Positions 18,785 to 27,243 of a stretch of DNA of 48,584 nucleotides are shown one piece after another. How positions within the stretch are numbered: position 1 is the stretch's first letter; every line of letters begins with the position of its first letter. This stretch comes from a bacterium. GTDB taxonomy: Bacteria > Sysuimicrobiota > Sysuimicrobiia > Sysuimicrobiales > Segetimicrobiaceae. The notes below the pieces were generated by a model. That model was given only the letters and a program-made list of their open reading frames with translations. It searched no databases and was not told where the DNA came from. The DNA lies in assembly GCA_035703895.1 (NCBI GenBank), contig DASSXJ010000058.1:1-48584 (forward strand), given 5' to 3'. Position numbers and translations under genes: made by a program.

Positions 18785-19552
18785 CTAACGCATCAGGATG
18801 CGCTCCATATGGGAGCGCACGTCGGCTGGAAGCTCCTCCAGCCTGATGCCAGACAGCCGTCCGATCTCGATCGCCTTGACCCCAGCCTGCGTATGAAGGG
18901 GCTCCGGCGTCAGGGGTCGGTCCGGGGCTTCTCCCACTTGATGGAGCACGATCGTCAGACGCGGGAGCGTGGCCGCCTGCAGTTCCCGCTTAGGAACGCG
19001 AACGAAGAAGTCGAAGCTGGGCTCGGCGATGAACCGATGTTTGCCCTCGGGGCCCGGCACGTCGCGATTGGCGAAGGCGCGACGCACGCCGAGATCCGGA
19101 ATAGAGCCGAGGCCGATTCGTCGAGTGTCGATGGAGGCTTCATACACGTAGCCGCGGGCTACGGCGCTTGGGAGGTCGATGGGCCCTGCCACTTCGTGCA
19201 CGCCAACCACGGAGAGCCTGCCGTTTTCGACGTGCACCTCAAGTCGAACATACGCTTCTGGAGGCGCGGTCTCAACCGGCGTACTTCGCCGCTCTTGCGG
19301 TTTCCCCGGTAACGGCTGTGGGACTGATGGCTGCTGCGGAACGGCCGCCATGCGGGGTTGACCAACGATGGGTGCCGTGGTGTCCTTCCCCATTACGGGG
19401 CCGTCAGTGATTCTCGGGACAGGTTCGACATCACCGATCCGGGCCATCGAGGGCAGACCGCGGACGGCCACGACCGGGTCAGCGCCCGCGCGCTGTTCAC
19501 GCGGCAGATCGGGACGGACATCGACCAGCCTCTTACTTTCTTGGTTTGCCAT
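18785..19552 (-). CDS. Uncharacterised protein between peptidase and copper oxidase
   Basis: A 255-residue protein I do not recognise. Residues about 60-100 are rich in Pro and Gln and look disordered. The C-terminal part (about 100-255: YVRLEVHVENGRLSVVGVHEVAG..., FDFFVRVPKRELQAATLPRLTIVLHQ) alternates hydrophobic and polar residues like a beta domain. No membrane helix or signal peptide is seen. It starts 15 bases after the M64 peptidase gene with ribosome site GGGAGCG and ends 83 bases before the copper oxidase, so it lies inside the same operon. A helper of the two large enzymes is possible but unsupported. Confidence 0.65.
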   Translation of the reverse strand: MANQESKRLVDVRPDLPREQRAGADPVVAVRGLPSMARIGDVEPVPRITDGPVMGKDTTAPIVGQPRMAAVPQQPSVPQPLPGKPQERRSTPVETAPPEAYVRLEVHVENGRLSVVGVHEVAGPIDLPSAVARGYVYEASIDTRRIGLGSIPDLGVRRAFANRDVPGPEGKHRFIAEPSFDFFVRVPKRELQAATLPRLTIVLHQVGEAPDRPLTPEPLHTQAGVKAIEIGRLSGIRLEELPADVRSHMERILMR

Positions 19553-19567
19553 GGCGCGCTCCCGACT

Positions 19568-21607
19568 TCAAAAATTATGTCCGTACTTGTAGTTGTGGAT
19601 CCACCTGTAGTATATCCTGTCGAGCGCGTACGGTGCTGCACTTCTGAGCATCCCGAACCAATCTTGATTGTGAACGAAGAGGTCCGACCGCCGCCCACTG
19701 CCCTGATAGTCGCACGGCTCGAAATGGTCGACCGTGCCGAGATGCCAGCCGCCGATCCAATCGGCCGCCCAGTCGCAGTTCAACCCGACGCCTGTCGAGA
19801 GCATACGGCCCAGGTAGACGGGCCCCCAGTCGTTTGCGTTGAACACGGCCAAGTCTGCCCTGCCGTCCGCATTCAGATCCGCGACGTAGTGGCGGTCGTG
19901 GGTGCGCATCTGCCAGCCCGGCGCGTTGCCGTCGTACCGCTGCACCATGGTCAGCGCGGAGCCCGTAGATTCGAGCATCCCGAGGTAGGCGATCGCCCAC
20001 GCGTCCCCATTGAAGACGAAGAGATCCGTCTTCCCATCACCGTTGAAGTCGCCGATGAAGTGCTGATCCGACGGGCGCATCTGCCAGCCGGGCATGGTGC
20101 CGTCATAGCGCGTCGCCATGGATAGGCTTGCCCCGTTGGAACTGAGCATCCCAAGATAGGGGAAAGCCCACGCATTCCCGTTGAAGACGAAGAGATCCGC
20201 CATCCCATCACCGTTGAAGTCGCCGATGAAGTGCTGATCCGACGGGCGCATCTGCCAGTCGGGCAAGTTGGCGTCGTAGCGCTGGACCAACGATAGCCCC
20301 GTACCGTTCGACCGCAGGAGCCCCAGATAGGGGATCGCCCAGTTGCTGCCGTTGAAGACGAAGACATCGGCCCTCCGGTCGCCGTCGAAATCGCCGACGA
20401 AGAACTGATCGCCGCTCGTAAACTGCCATCCCGGCATTGCCCCGTCGTAGCGGGCGATCAATCGGAGGCCACCGCTTCCGTCATCCGCGAGGAGCCCGAG
20501 GTACGGCATGATCCAATCCGTGCCGTTGAACACCAGGACCTCGTCCTTCCCGTCTGCGTTGAAGTCGGCTACCCAGTACCGGTCGCCGGGCTGGAATTGC
20601 CAGGAGCCGGGTACGAGATTCACCACGCTGAACTGAACATCCAGTTGGCTGCTATTGGACCGGTACAGCATGATGCCGTTGCCGTTGTGCACAAGGAGGC
20701 CCGACCTGCGATCGCCGTCAAAATCCCCCGGATAGCAGTCCCAGAACGTGCGCCCCGTTTTCGAGTCGTTGAGTTGTTTCATGGACGTGTAGCACACGGG
20801 GCAGTACGGCGGCAAATTGGAGTTCATGCGACAGTTGATGACGGGCCGGTACACGCCCCGGGTGACGGTCCCGCCGCCTTCGAACAGGCCGACGCTCTGG
20901 TTGTCGTCCCAATCAGCAGGGCGGGCACCCTGCGTGTAGCCGGCGCACTTGCCGACCCCGGTCGGAATGGGTGTCGCCGGATTAACGAATCTGCCCCATT
21001 TCAGCGTGGCCCGGTTGGTGTTGATCGTAAGGTCGACGCATCCGGGCTCGCCGCCAGTGTACGTCGTGTCCGTTTCGCAATACTCGTCGCAAAAACCGCC
21101 CAGCCCGTGGCCGAATTCGTGGGCGATGGTGTCCCACGTGATCCCGAGCGGCAAGACGGCGAACCCGCCACCCCCACAGCCGCCGAACCCGGGGTTGTTC
21201 AGCAGGATCAGGACCAGGTTGTGGTCGGGGACCCAGGTGTTGAGCGCGTTTTGCACGAGCGTTCCAGTGTTCGGGCCGCCCTCGAGCCAGCAGTGTGACC
21301 AGGAACCGCTATAGTAGTACCCGAGCGCCGTGTTCCGTGTCGTCGTGCTCAACAAGGTCCCGTTGTTGTACGTTTTGGTGCCGACGCCAGAATCGACGGA
21401 GATGAGGTTGACGCGGTAGATATTGAAAGCTTGAATGTCCTCAAAGTAGTAGTCGTGCTTGAACAGGCCATTGATCAGCAACTCATTGACTTTCGCGTTG
21501 TAGACATCTTGATCCGCGCCGGCCGCGAAGCCATCCCCCAGGACGGCGATATTGACTTTAGTGCCGGGCGCCCCCGAGGAGAGGATTTGCGTCATGCTAT
21601 CGGGCAT
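19568..21607 (-). CDS. M64-type metallopeptidase with FG-GAP/VCBS-like repeats
   Basis: A 679-residue protein. Residues about 1-310 form an IgA-peptidase-M64-like domain (ILSSGAPGTKVNIAVLGDGF at the start) with zinc motif HEFGH (163-167) followed by FCDEY. The C-terminal half has about six units of roughly 57 residues with Ca-binding-like DFDGDRRAD, DFNADGKDE and DFNGDGMAD loops, as in integrin-type FG-GAP propellers. Two units share a 55-base identical DNA stretch, so the repeat array grew recently. The start at 21607 has a very good site (GGGAGGATCGCC); a longer frame has none. No signal peptide is visible. First gene of the operon below the c-di-GMP riboswitch. Confidence 0.82.
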   Translation of the reverse strand: MPDSMTQILSSGAPGTKVNIAVLGDGFAAGADQDVYNAKVNELLINGLFKHDYYFEDIQAFNIYRVNLISVDSGVGTKTYNNGTLLSTTTRNTALGYYYSGSWSHCWLEGGPNTGTLVQNALNTWVPDHNLVLILLNNPGFGGCGGGGFAVLPLGITWDTIAHEFGHGLGGFCDEYCETDTTYTGGEPGCVDLTINTNRATLKWGRFVNPATPIPTGVGKCAGYTQGARPADWDDNQSVGLFEGGGTVTRGVYRPVINCRMNSNLPPYCPVCYTSMKQLNDSKTGRTFWDCYPGDFDGDRRSGLLVHNGNGIMLYRSNSSQLDVQFSVVNLVPGSWQFQPGDRYWVADFNADGKDEVLVFNGTDWIMPYLGLLADDGSGGLRLIARYDGAMPGWQFTSGDQFFVGDFDGDRRADVFVFNGSNWAIPYLGLLRSNGTGLSLVQRYDANLPDWQMRPSDQHFIGDFNGDGMADLFVFNGNAWAFPYLGMLSSNGASLSMATRYDGTMPGWQMRPSDQHFIGDFNGDGKTDLFVFNGDAWAIAYLGMLESTGSALTMVQRYDGNAPGWQMRTHDRHYVADLNADGRADLAVFNANDWGPVYLGRMLSTGVGLNCDWAADWIGGWHLGTVDHFEPCDYQGSGRRSDLFVHNQDWFGMLRSAAPYALDRIYYRWIHNYKYGHNF
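20033..20258. repeat. 55-base direct repeat within the propeller-coding region
   Basis: 20033-20087 and 20204-20258 are identical, 171 bases (57 codons) apart, the length of one FG-GAP-like unit. This indicates recent duplication or gene conversion between repeats of the M64-type gene. Confidence 0.75.
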
Positions 21608-21870
21608 GGCGATCCTCCCAAGTGAATTCCGCTCGTGAGATTCCGCGATCGGTGTCAGTATCCACGAAACCACCTCCCCTCCGGCACAGCATCAGCGCCT
21701 TCATGCCGGTTCGAGGCACGCGGCGAAATACGTGCCGGGACGTTGCCGAGACGTTCAACTGACCCAGGGACCGGGCGCTACGGCGTTTTTCTGGTGGGTC
21801 CTCAAACTGGCGCAGCGTTCGCTGTGAGTGCAAGCGCAAACGCGAGTGTTGAGAGGGTCAATGGACGAGG

Positions 21871-21908
21871 GATCAAAACGAAACGCGGCGTCCCGCAAGG
21901 GACCCCGC
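21871..21908 (-). terminator. Intrinsic terminator, likely expression platform of the riboswitch
   Basis: On the minus strand a hairpin with nine of ten pairs (21899-21908 with 21885-21894, loop TTGC) is followed by a T-rich tract (GTTTCGTTTTGATC). It lies 26 bases after the c-di-GMP aptamer and 264 bases before the peptidase start. That is the position expected for a ligand-controlled terminator. I could not find a clear antiterminator by eye. Confidence 0.6.
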
Positions 21909-21933
21909 GTCAGATCACGCCAATCATCCATCA

Positions 21934-22014
21934 CCTCCGGCAGCCCGGCCGACCTCTGATCGAGGTCCCGTGGCTTTGCGTCCCCGAATTGCTTCGAGTT
22001 TGCCCGTGCGGAGG
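21934..22014 (-). ncRNA. Cyclic-di-GMP-I (GEMM) riboswitch
   Basis: The minus strand carries the GEMM-I core. GGGCAAAC (21998-22005) is followed by a stem capped with a GCAA tetraloop, then the hallmark GGGGACGCAAAGCC (21972-21985), a second stem with ACCTC/GAGGT, and a closing GGCCGGGCTGCC. The outer P1 stem pairs CCTCCG (22009-22014) with CGGAGG (21934-21939). A promoter lies upstream and an intrinsic terminator downstream. It should control the M64 peptidase / unknown / copper oxidase operon in response to c-di-GMP. Whether ligand turns it on or off is not evident. Confidence 0.85.
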
Positions 22015-22034
22015 AACGTGCTCTCTCCGATGCT

Positions 22035-22064
22035 AGTATCGCGGTCGGGGCGCACGAACGTCAA
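22035..22064 (-). promoter_or_regulatory. Promoter of the riboswitch operon
   Basis: On the minus strand, TTGACG (22059-22064) and GATACT (22035-22040) are 18 bases apart. A start near 22028 lies just before the c-di-GMP aptamer and gives a leader of about 420 bases to the peptidase ATG. Confidence 0.6.
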
Positions 22065-22482
22065 GGCGAAATCTCCTTCATCTGGGCATTCGAATCGCAC
22101 CCTGGAGCGGCTGTGGCGATGACGCTACCGCTCTCGCCGTCTTGCTCCTCAGTGGGACCGCAGCAAAGTCACGCTTCGGTTAGCGGGGTCGTTTGTGCGC
22201 AACCCTCGCGAGGAGATGACATTTCCAGAAGTTCGTGGGAGACGTGATGGCGGTTCGCGAACGCAATGCAGCGCGGACAGCCGGGAAGCAGGGCAAATGA
22301 CCGTCAGGGGAGCTGGGCGACGATCGTGGCAATTGGGGGGCGATTCCGCCGGTCGGGAACGGAGGGTTGGCCTCGCCGCTCCGGGAAATGTGTGACCACA
22401 CGTTCGTGTGCTTCAGCACAGGAACTCCCTTGCCAGGCCAAAGGCGCCTTTACCGGGATCGTCGGCGCCGAGGACATTCGGA
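22065..22482. other. Intergenic stretch without recognisable genes
   Basis: Between the riboswitch promoter and the 3' end of the lyase gene I see no coding frame with a ribosome site or family resemblance. Short frames exist on both strands but look random. Confidence 0.5.
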
Positions 22483-23985
22483 CTAGGCACCGAGGAGCGC
22501 TTTGACTGCTTCATCAAGCCCGCGCCTCGCGCGTGCGAGTTTGGCCTTCCGGGCGGCATGCGCCCTCTCCTCGGAGGCGAGCCGTCGTTCGCCCTCGCGG
22601 GCCATTCGACGGACCTGCCGCGGCCCGGGTCCCCCGATGGTATTCCGCGCGCGAACCGAGCGCACAGGATCTAGGGCCTGCTTCACCACGGACTCCGCAA
22701 GCCCCGCGGGGCGGCCGAGCACCTTCCGGGCAACCTCGTCGACGAGTCTGGAGCCGATACGGTCGGAACTGAGGCCGCGCCTGATCGCTTCCCGAACGAC
22801 CGCCCCCACCACATGATGGGCCTGCCTGAACGGCATGCCGCCGTGACGCACGCAGGCATCCGCGAGGTCCGTGGCGGTGCAGAAGTTCTGCCGGGCTCGT
22901 TCAAGCATCAGCGATGCGCGTGGGAGTACTGTGGAAAGGCTGAGGCGCAGCAGGACCGTACAGGTCTCGGCGACGTTGGTGGCGCGCCAGAGGGCGTCGG
23001 CGCATTCGTGGTTGGCATCGATGACGTTCGTGAAGTGCGTGTTTTTGACCGATGACGCCGCCCAGGCAAATCCGGCGACGAGGGCTGAGGCCTTGCCCTT
23101 AAGGTGCTCCAGGACGACCGGGTTCTTTTTTTGGGGCATGATGCTCGAGGTGCCCGCGACGCGGTCGGGAAAGTCAATGAGGCCGAGTTCGGGAGTGAAC
23201 CACACATGGAAATCCTGCGCGAGGCGACTGCACGTCAGGCCGAACACAGCCCAGGCCGCCAGCAGCTGGAGGGCGAAATCTCGGGAGGCCACCGCGTCTT
23301 GTGTGTGCTCCACCAACCCATCGAATCCCAAGAGGCGGCATGTATAGGCTCGATCGATCGGAAAGGTCGTCCCAGTCATGGCCGCGGCGCCCAGGGGGCA
23401 CCGGTTCGTCACAGGGTAGCCGCCGGTGACGCGATCGGTGTCGCGTTCCAGTGCCGCCGCCACGCCAAGGAGGTAATGGCCGAAGGTGGTCGGCTGCGCG
23501 GGCTGGAGATGTGTGTAACCCGACATTACGACGTCCGCACATCGTTTCGCCTGCGCCAAGGCGGCGCGTCTCGCCTCGAATAACGAAGCCAGAAACTTGA
23601 GGACGAGGTCACGCGTGCGCAACCGAGCGAGCGTGGCGTTGAGATCGTTGCGGCTTCGGCCGGTGTGCATCTGTCCGCCGATCTCCGGGCCCGCGAGCGC
23701 GATGACGGCGCGCTCATAGTTGAAGTAGATATCCTCCAGTGAACGATCGAGCGCAACGGACTCGGGCCCTCGGCGCTCCAATGCGAGGATGGCGCGCAGG
23801 AGCTTGCGGGCTGCCGGCTTAGTGATGACCGCCTGTCTCGCAAGCATCAGGACGTGGGCTTTGTTGACCGCCGTCATATATGGGAACATGGGCGCGAAGT
23901 CGGCGTTGATCTCCGGGGCATAGAGGCAGTCGACGATCTCTTGGGCGGGACCTTCTGCCAGACGTTCTGTGACGCGTGACTTCAC
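22483..23985 (-). CDS. Argininosuccinate/EDDS-lyase-like C-N lyase
   Basis: A 500-residue member of the fumarase/aspartase superfamily, which cleaves C-N bonds by beta-elimination, typically releasing fumarate. Signature GTSSIMPQKKNP lies near 285. TGRSRNDLNATLARL, YTHLQPAQPTTFGHYLL and the AHHVVGAVVREA C-terminal motif are also present. Length and context (importers, amine oxidases, GntR regulator) resemble ethylenediaminedisuccinate lyases more than biosynthetic ArgH, but ArgH cannot be excluded by eye. GTG start at 23985 with GGAGG seven bases upstream; longer frames run into the GntR gene. It lies 28 bases after the regulator and is probably co-transcribed. Confidence 0.82.
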   Translation of the reverse strand: MKSRVTERLAEGPAQEIVDCLYAPEINADFAPMFPYMTAVNKAHVLMLARQAVITKPAARKLLRAILALERRGPESVALDRSLEDIYFNYERAVIALAGPEIGGQMHTGRSRNDLNATLARLRTRDLVLKFLASLFEARRAALAQAKRCADVVMSGYTHLQPAQPTTFGHYLLGVAAALERDTDRVTGGYPVTNRCPLGAAAMTGTTFPIDRAYTCRLLGFDGLVEHTQDAVASRDFALQLLAAWAVFGLTCSRLAQDFHVWFTPELGLIDFPDRVAGTSSIMPQKKNPVVLEHLKGKASALVAGFAWAASSVKNTHFTNVIDANHECADALWRATNVAETCTVLLRLSLSTVLPRASLMLERARQNFCTATDLADACVRHGGMPFRQAHHVVGAVVREAIRRGLSSDRIGSRLVDEVARKVLGRPAGLAESVVKQALDPVRSVRARNTIGGPGPRQVRRMAREGERRLASEERAHAARKAKLARARRGLDEAVKALLGA

Positions 23986-24013
23986 ACGAACACCTCCGGT
24001 CGTTACCTCGTCC

Positions 24014-24703
24014 CTACCCCTGCTGTTCCTTGGCGGGGGCGGTCTGCGCGCCGAGCAACCTCGTAAGGCCATTGTGCCAATTCGTGGCCACTGCGCCGAC
24101 GGCGGCGTCGATGTCGCCCTTCTGCAGCGCGCGAATGATGGCCAGGTGCTCTTCCACGGAGCGGTCGGCGAGGGCGCACCGGTCAAAGTAGGCGATCTCA
24201 ATGCGCCGCAACTTGACCCTCAGCTGATCGAGGATCGCCGTGAGCTCAGGATTCCCCGCGGGACGTACGAGGGCGAAATGAAAATCGCGATCGGCTTCCG
24301 TGGCCTTGGCCGCGTTCCGAGTCTTCAGCGTCCGGGCCAACTGCTGGTTGGCGTCGGTCAGCTTCGTCAGGTCGATCTCGGATGCCCGCGGGCCGGCTGA
24401 GCGTAGCGCAAACGCCTCGAGGGTGCTCACGATCGGGTAGATACGCATTGCATCGTCGAGGTTGAGCGGGGAGACGCGGGTCCACCTATTCGGGGCCGTC
24501 TGCACGAGGCCGTCTTCCTCGAGACGTTGAAAGGCTTCCCGGACAGGCATTCGGCTCACGCCAAACCGGGCCGCGAGGTCCACGTCCCGTACTTTCTCAT
24601 CCGGCTTGAGCGTGCCATCGACGATCCAGGTCCGGAGGGTTGTATAGAGCTGCTCCTTTACGAATTTCCGTTCGATACGGCCGACGGTCTTCGGTACAGG
24701 CAT
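24014..24703 (-). CDS. GntR-family regulator with FCD effector domain
   Basis: A 229-residue regulator. The N-terminal winged helix has LYTTLRTWIVDGTLKPDEKVRDVDLAARFGVSRMPVREAFQRLEEDGLV (about 19-66). The C-terminal all-helical FCD domain (about 85-215) has a metal-site pattern in DRDFHFAL and HLAIIRALQKGD. FCD regulators usually sense organic acids or amino acids and repress catabolic genes. It is divergent from the aminotransferase/importer operon and upstream of the lyase. The shared intergenic region holds a 13-base palindrome over both -10 boxes, so it probably represses both directions and itself. Confidence 0.88.
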   Translation of the reverse strand: MPVPKTVGRIERKFVKEQLYTTLRTWIVDGTLKPDEKVRDVDLAARFGVSRMPVREAFQRLEEDGLVQTAPNRWTRVSPLNLDDAMRIYPIVSTLEAFALRSAGPRASEIDLTKLTDANQQLARTLKTRNAAKATEADRDFHFALVRPAGNPELTAILDQLRVKLRRIEIAYFDRCALADRSVEEHLAIIRALQKGDIDAAVGAVATNWHNGLTRLLGAQTAPAKEQQG

Positions 24704-24718
24704 GCGGTCGTTTCCCCC

Positions 24719-24747
24719 TTGAAAAGTGCCGAGACAACTGATATGTT
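24719..24747 (+). promoter_or_regulatory. Rightward promoter (aminotransferase/importer operon)
   Basis: TTGAAA (24719-24724), a 17-base spacer and TATGTT (24742-24747) precede the aminotransferase start by about 47 bases. The -10 box lies inside the palindrome 24741-24753. Confidence 0.6.
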
Positions 24748-24753
24748 ACATAT
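24741..24753. promoter_or_regulatory. Putative GntR operator
   Basis: A perfect inverted repeat ATATGT-T-ACATAT. It overlaps the -10 boxes of both divergent promoters, contains the GT...AC core common to FadR/FCD-type operators, and lies next to a GntR/FCD regulator gene. Confidence 0.6.
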
Positions 24754-24771
24754 TACTATCCCAATTATCAA
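24743..24771 (-). promoter_or_regulatory. Leftward promoter (GntR-lyase)
   Basis: On the minus strand TTGATA (24766-24771), a 17-base spacer and TAACAT (24743-24748). It is face to face with the rightward promoter and shares the operator, giving a short leader to the GntR ATG at 24703. Confidence 0.55.
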
Positions 24772-24793
24772 GGGGACCTCGCGGAGGGATCCC

Positions 24794-25690
24794 ATGCGCG
24801 TCGCGTCCGGGGACCAGGAATCAATCGTGTATATCGACGGGGAGTATCTCCCCGAGAACCAGGCCAAGATCTCGGTCTTCGACCATGTCGTGCTGTACGG
24901 CGACGGCGTCTACGACACGTGTTGCGCCTGGGGTGGCAAAGTCTTCAAGCTGGACGCCCACCTGGACCGGTTGTTCGAGTCGGCCCGCGCGGTGAAGTTA
25001 GACGTTCCCGTTGAGAAGTCCACACTCAGACGCGTGGTGCTGGAGACGGTCAAGAGGAATCACCTCGAGGAGGCGTACGTCAAAATCATCGTCACCCGCG
25101 GGGTGGGGAAGCTCCCGTTGCTCAGCCCGTACCATTGCGTGCCGACCGTGATCGTGTTCGCGAAACCGTACATGCGTCTCGCCGATGGTGATGACGAGAA
25201 GAGTATCCGGGTGAAAATCGCCTCGCTGAGACGCATCCCGGATGAAAGCCTCTATGCGAAGGTGAAGTCCTCGAACTATCAAAACCACGTCCTCGCCAGG
25301 ATGGAAGCCAATGAGGCCGGGTATGATGACGCGATTGAGCTGACGATTGGCGGGTACGTGGCGGAAGCCCCCGGATACAACGTGTTTGTCATCAAGCACG
25401 GCGCCCTTCTTACCCCGAGGGACAACATCCTTGTGGGGATTACCCGACAGACCGTTCTTGAGTTGGCATCGCGCCACGGCATCGTCAGCCACGAATGCGC
25501 CCTCACGCCCTTTGACCTGTTCAATGCCGACGAGATTTTCTTCAGCAGCACGGCGGGGGGCATTTTCCCCGTGGGGGAGGTCGACGGGCGGCGGATCGGC
25601 GATGGTGCGCCCGGGCCTGTCACGAGGCGGGTGCGGTCGCTCTACCATGAGCTGCTTGAAAGCGGTGAGGCGAGTATACCCGTGTATTGA
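24794..25690 (+). CDS. Class IV aminotransferase (branched-chain / D-amino acid type)
   Basis: A 298-residue PLP enzyme of fold type IV. VYIDGEYLPENQAKISVFDHVVLYGDGVYD opens it. The catalytic lysine is in LYAKVKSSNYQNHVLARMEA, the PLP phosphate region is GYVAEAPGYNVFVIK, and the C-terminal EIFFSSTAGGIFPVGEVDGR is typical of IlvE/Dat proteins. It exchanges amino groups between an amino acid and a keto acid; chirality and substrate are not certain. The ATG at 24794 has a good site (GGAGGG). It heads an operon with a polar amino-acid importer, opposite the GntR-lyase pair, so it may process the amino acid released by the lyase. Confidence 0.85.
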   Translation: MRVASGDQESIVYIDGEYLPENQAKISVFDHVVLYGDGVYDTCCAWGGKVFKLDAHLDRLFESARAVKLDVPVEKSTLRRVVLETVKRNHLEEAYVKIIVTRGVGKLPLLSPYHCVPTVIVFAKPYMRLADGDDEKSIRVKIASLRRIPDESLYAKVKSSNYQNHVLARMEANEAGYDDAIELTIGGYVAEAPGYNVFVIKHGALLTPRDNILVGITRQTVLELASRHGIVSHECALTPFDLFNADEIFFSSTAGGIFPVGEVDGRRIGDGAPGPVTRRVRSLYHELLESGEASIPVY

Positions 25691-25733
25691 TCCGGCAACG
25701 CGGAAGCACTGACGTCTGGCCTGGGGGCGTGCG

Positions 25734-26579
25734 ATGGGCACAGGTTCCAACTGGTCCGGGGTTATGCGGGTGATGCTCGCGGGGTCGCTCGCGGTGATCG
25801 TGGTGGCCCTGACTCTGCCCGCGGCATGGAGCGACGACCCGCTTAGCCGACTCAAGGCGGCCGGGGTGCTCCGCGTAGCCAACACGCAGGCGTCACCTCC
25901 GTGGAGTCTCCTCGACGAGCGTAACCAGCCCGCCGGATACGACATCGACGTGGCCCTCGATCTCGCGAGGCGCCTCGGGATCCCTAAGGTGTCGTTCATC
26001 CAATCCACCTTTGCCGACTTCATTCCCGGCGTGCAATCGGATCGGTACGATATCGTCATCTCCGGCCAAACCATTACCGACGAACGGCTGAAGCAGGTCG
26101 ACTTCTCGGTCCCCTACGAGGTCAACGGCGTCGCCATCTTCGTCGGGTCATCGAACCAGTCGCTCAAAACCCTGGCCGACCTCTCGGGCAGGCGGATCGG
26201 CGTCACCGCTGGCGGCACGCAGGAGACGTTTGCGCGGGAGAGCATCCCCCGAGCCGATGTGCGCACCTATTCGAACGCGATCCTGGCGCTCACCGATCTG
26301 CACGTCGGCCGGATCGACGCGGCCCTCTACTCGAAGTTCACAGGCGCCTTCCTCGCGGAGCGCCACGGCCTCAAGGTGCGGCCGCTGCCGACCCTCTTGA
26401 ATTATGAAGTCAACGGCATGTCCTTCAAGAAGGGACAGGCCGATCTCAAGGCGGCGGTCGACAACGCGGTCGTGGCGATGATCGCCGACGGTACGCTGAC
26501 CAAGATCTCGAAGAAGTGGCTGGGCGGACTCGACATGGCGGCAGACCTGACCGCCCGGGGCCTCGTCAAGGTGAAGTAG
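25734..26579 (+). CDS. Amino-acid ABC transporter substrate-binding protein (family 3)
   Basis: A 281-residue receptor of the polar amino-acid family. The N-terminus has a hydrophobic stretch ending at AAWSDDP (about residue 34), a plausible secretion signal; an ATG at 25764 would give a more standard signal length. [39 protein letters not shown] is the classic opening, and [23 protein letters not shown] and [18 protein letters not shown] follow. It is followed by one permease and one ATPase, a complete importer with a permease homodimer. Confidence 0.88.
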   Translation: MGTGSNWSGVMRVMLAGSLAVIVVALTLPAAWSDDPLSRLKAAGVLRVANTQASPPWSLLDERNQPAGYDIDVALDLARRLGIPKVSFIQSTFADFIPGVQSDRYDIVISGQTITDERLKQVDFSVPYEVNGVAIFVGSSNQSLKTLADLSGRRIGVTAGGTQETFARESIPRADVRTYSNAILALTDLHVGRIDAALYSKFTGAFLAERHGLKVRPLPTLLNYEVNGMSFKKGQADLKAAVDNAVVAMIADGTLTKISKKWLGGLDMAADLTARGLVKVK

Positions 26580-26596
26580 GCGCCGGGAGCATAGCG

Positions 26597-27241
26597 ATGG
26601 ATCTGGTCGGGCGCGCGCTCCCGCTCCTCTTACGCGGCCTCGCCGTGACCGTGGGGCTGGGCATATCGGCCTTCGTCATCGGCTGTGGTCTCGGCCTCGC
26701 CATCGCCCTGGCGCGGTTTTCCGGGGGGCGCCTGTTGCGCTTTGCGGCGGGCGCCTATGTGTCGGTCTTTCGCGGCACCCCGTTACTGGTGCAAATTCTC
26801 CTCATCTACTTTGCCCTGCCGCAGGTGGGCGTGCGCCTCGAGCCCATTCCGTCGGCGTTGCTCGCCTTGTCGCTGAACGCGTCCGCGTACCTCGGGGAGA
26901 ACTTCCGCTCGGGCCTGGTCGCGGTGGACAAAGGACAGTGGGAGGCCGCGCTCTCGCTCGGTATGGCGTCCGCCCGCATCCTAAGACGGATCATCCTGCC
27001 GCAGGCGATCCGCGTGGCGCTGCCGCCGATCGGGAGCCGGTTCATCGCCCTGATGAAGGACACGTCGCTCGCGTCCGTCGTCACGGTCGTCGAGCTCACG
27101 CGGGTGGCGGAAAACGTCGGGTCGGCGACGTTCCGGTACATGGAGATGTTTGTCATCGTGGGCGTGATGTACTGGATCGTGAACACGCTGCTGCAACTCG
27201 TGCAGGAAGGCCTCGAGCGACGGATGCAACGGGCGTATTGA
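26597..27241 (+). CDS. Amino-acid ABC transporter permease (HisM/GlnP type)
   Basis: A 214-residue inner-membrane permease with about five helices. The family motif [23 protein letters not shown] lies near 53-75. The coupling loop is [31 protein letters not shown] 26597 has a GGGAG site, and it lies 17 bases after the binding protein gene and two bases before the ATPase gene. Only one permease is present, so a homodimer is expected. Confidence 0.9.
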   Translation: MDLVGRALPLLLRGLAVTVGLGISAFVIGCGLGLAIALARFSGGRLLRFAAGAYVSVFRGTPLLVQILLIYFALPQVGVRLEPIPSALLALSLNASAYLGENFRSGLVAVDKGQWEAALSLGMASARILRRIILPQAIRVALPPIGSRFIALMKDTSLASVVTVVELTRVAENVGSATFRYMEMFVIVGVMYWIVNTLLQLVQEGLERRMQRAY

Positions 27242-27243
27242 CC

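Noticed and set aside
21755-21931. 58-codon minus-strand frame starting right after the riboswitch (GGAGGTG before ATG)
   Set aside because: The GGAGG is the 3' arm of riboswitch stem P1 and only two bases from the ATG; the frame runs through the terminator hairpin and has no protein-like character.
22483-24201. Longer lyase start near 24201
   Set aside because: The extension overlaps the GntR gene and has no ribosome site; GTG 23985 has GGAGG at proper distance and matches the start of the paralogous pseudogene (VKSxVTER).
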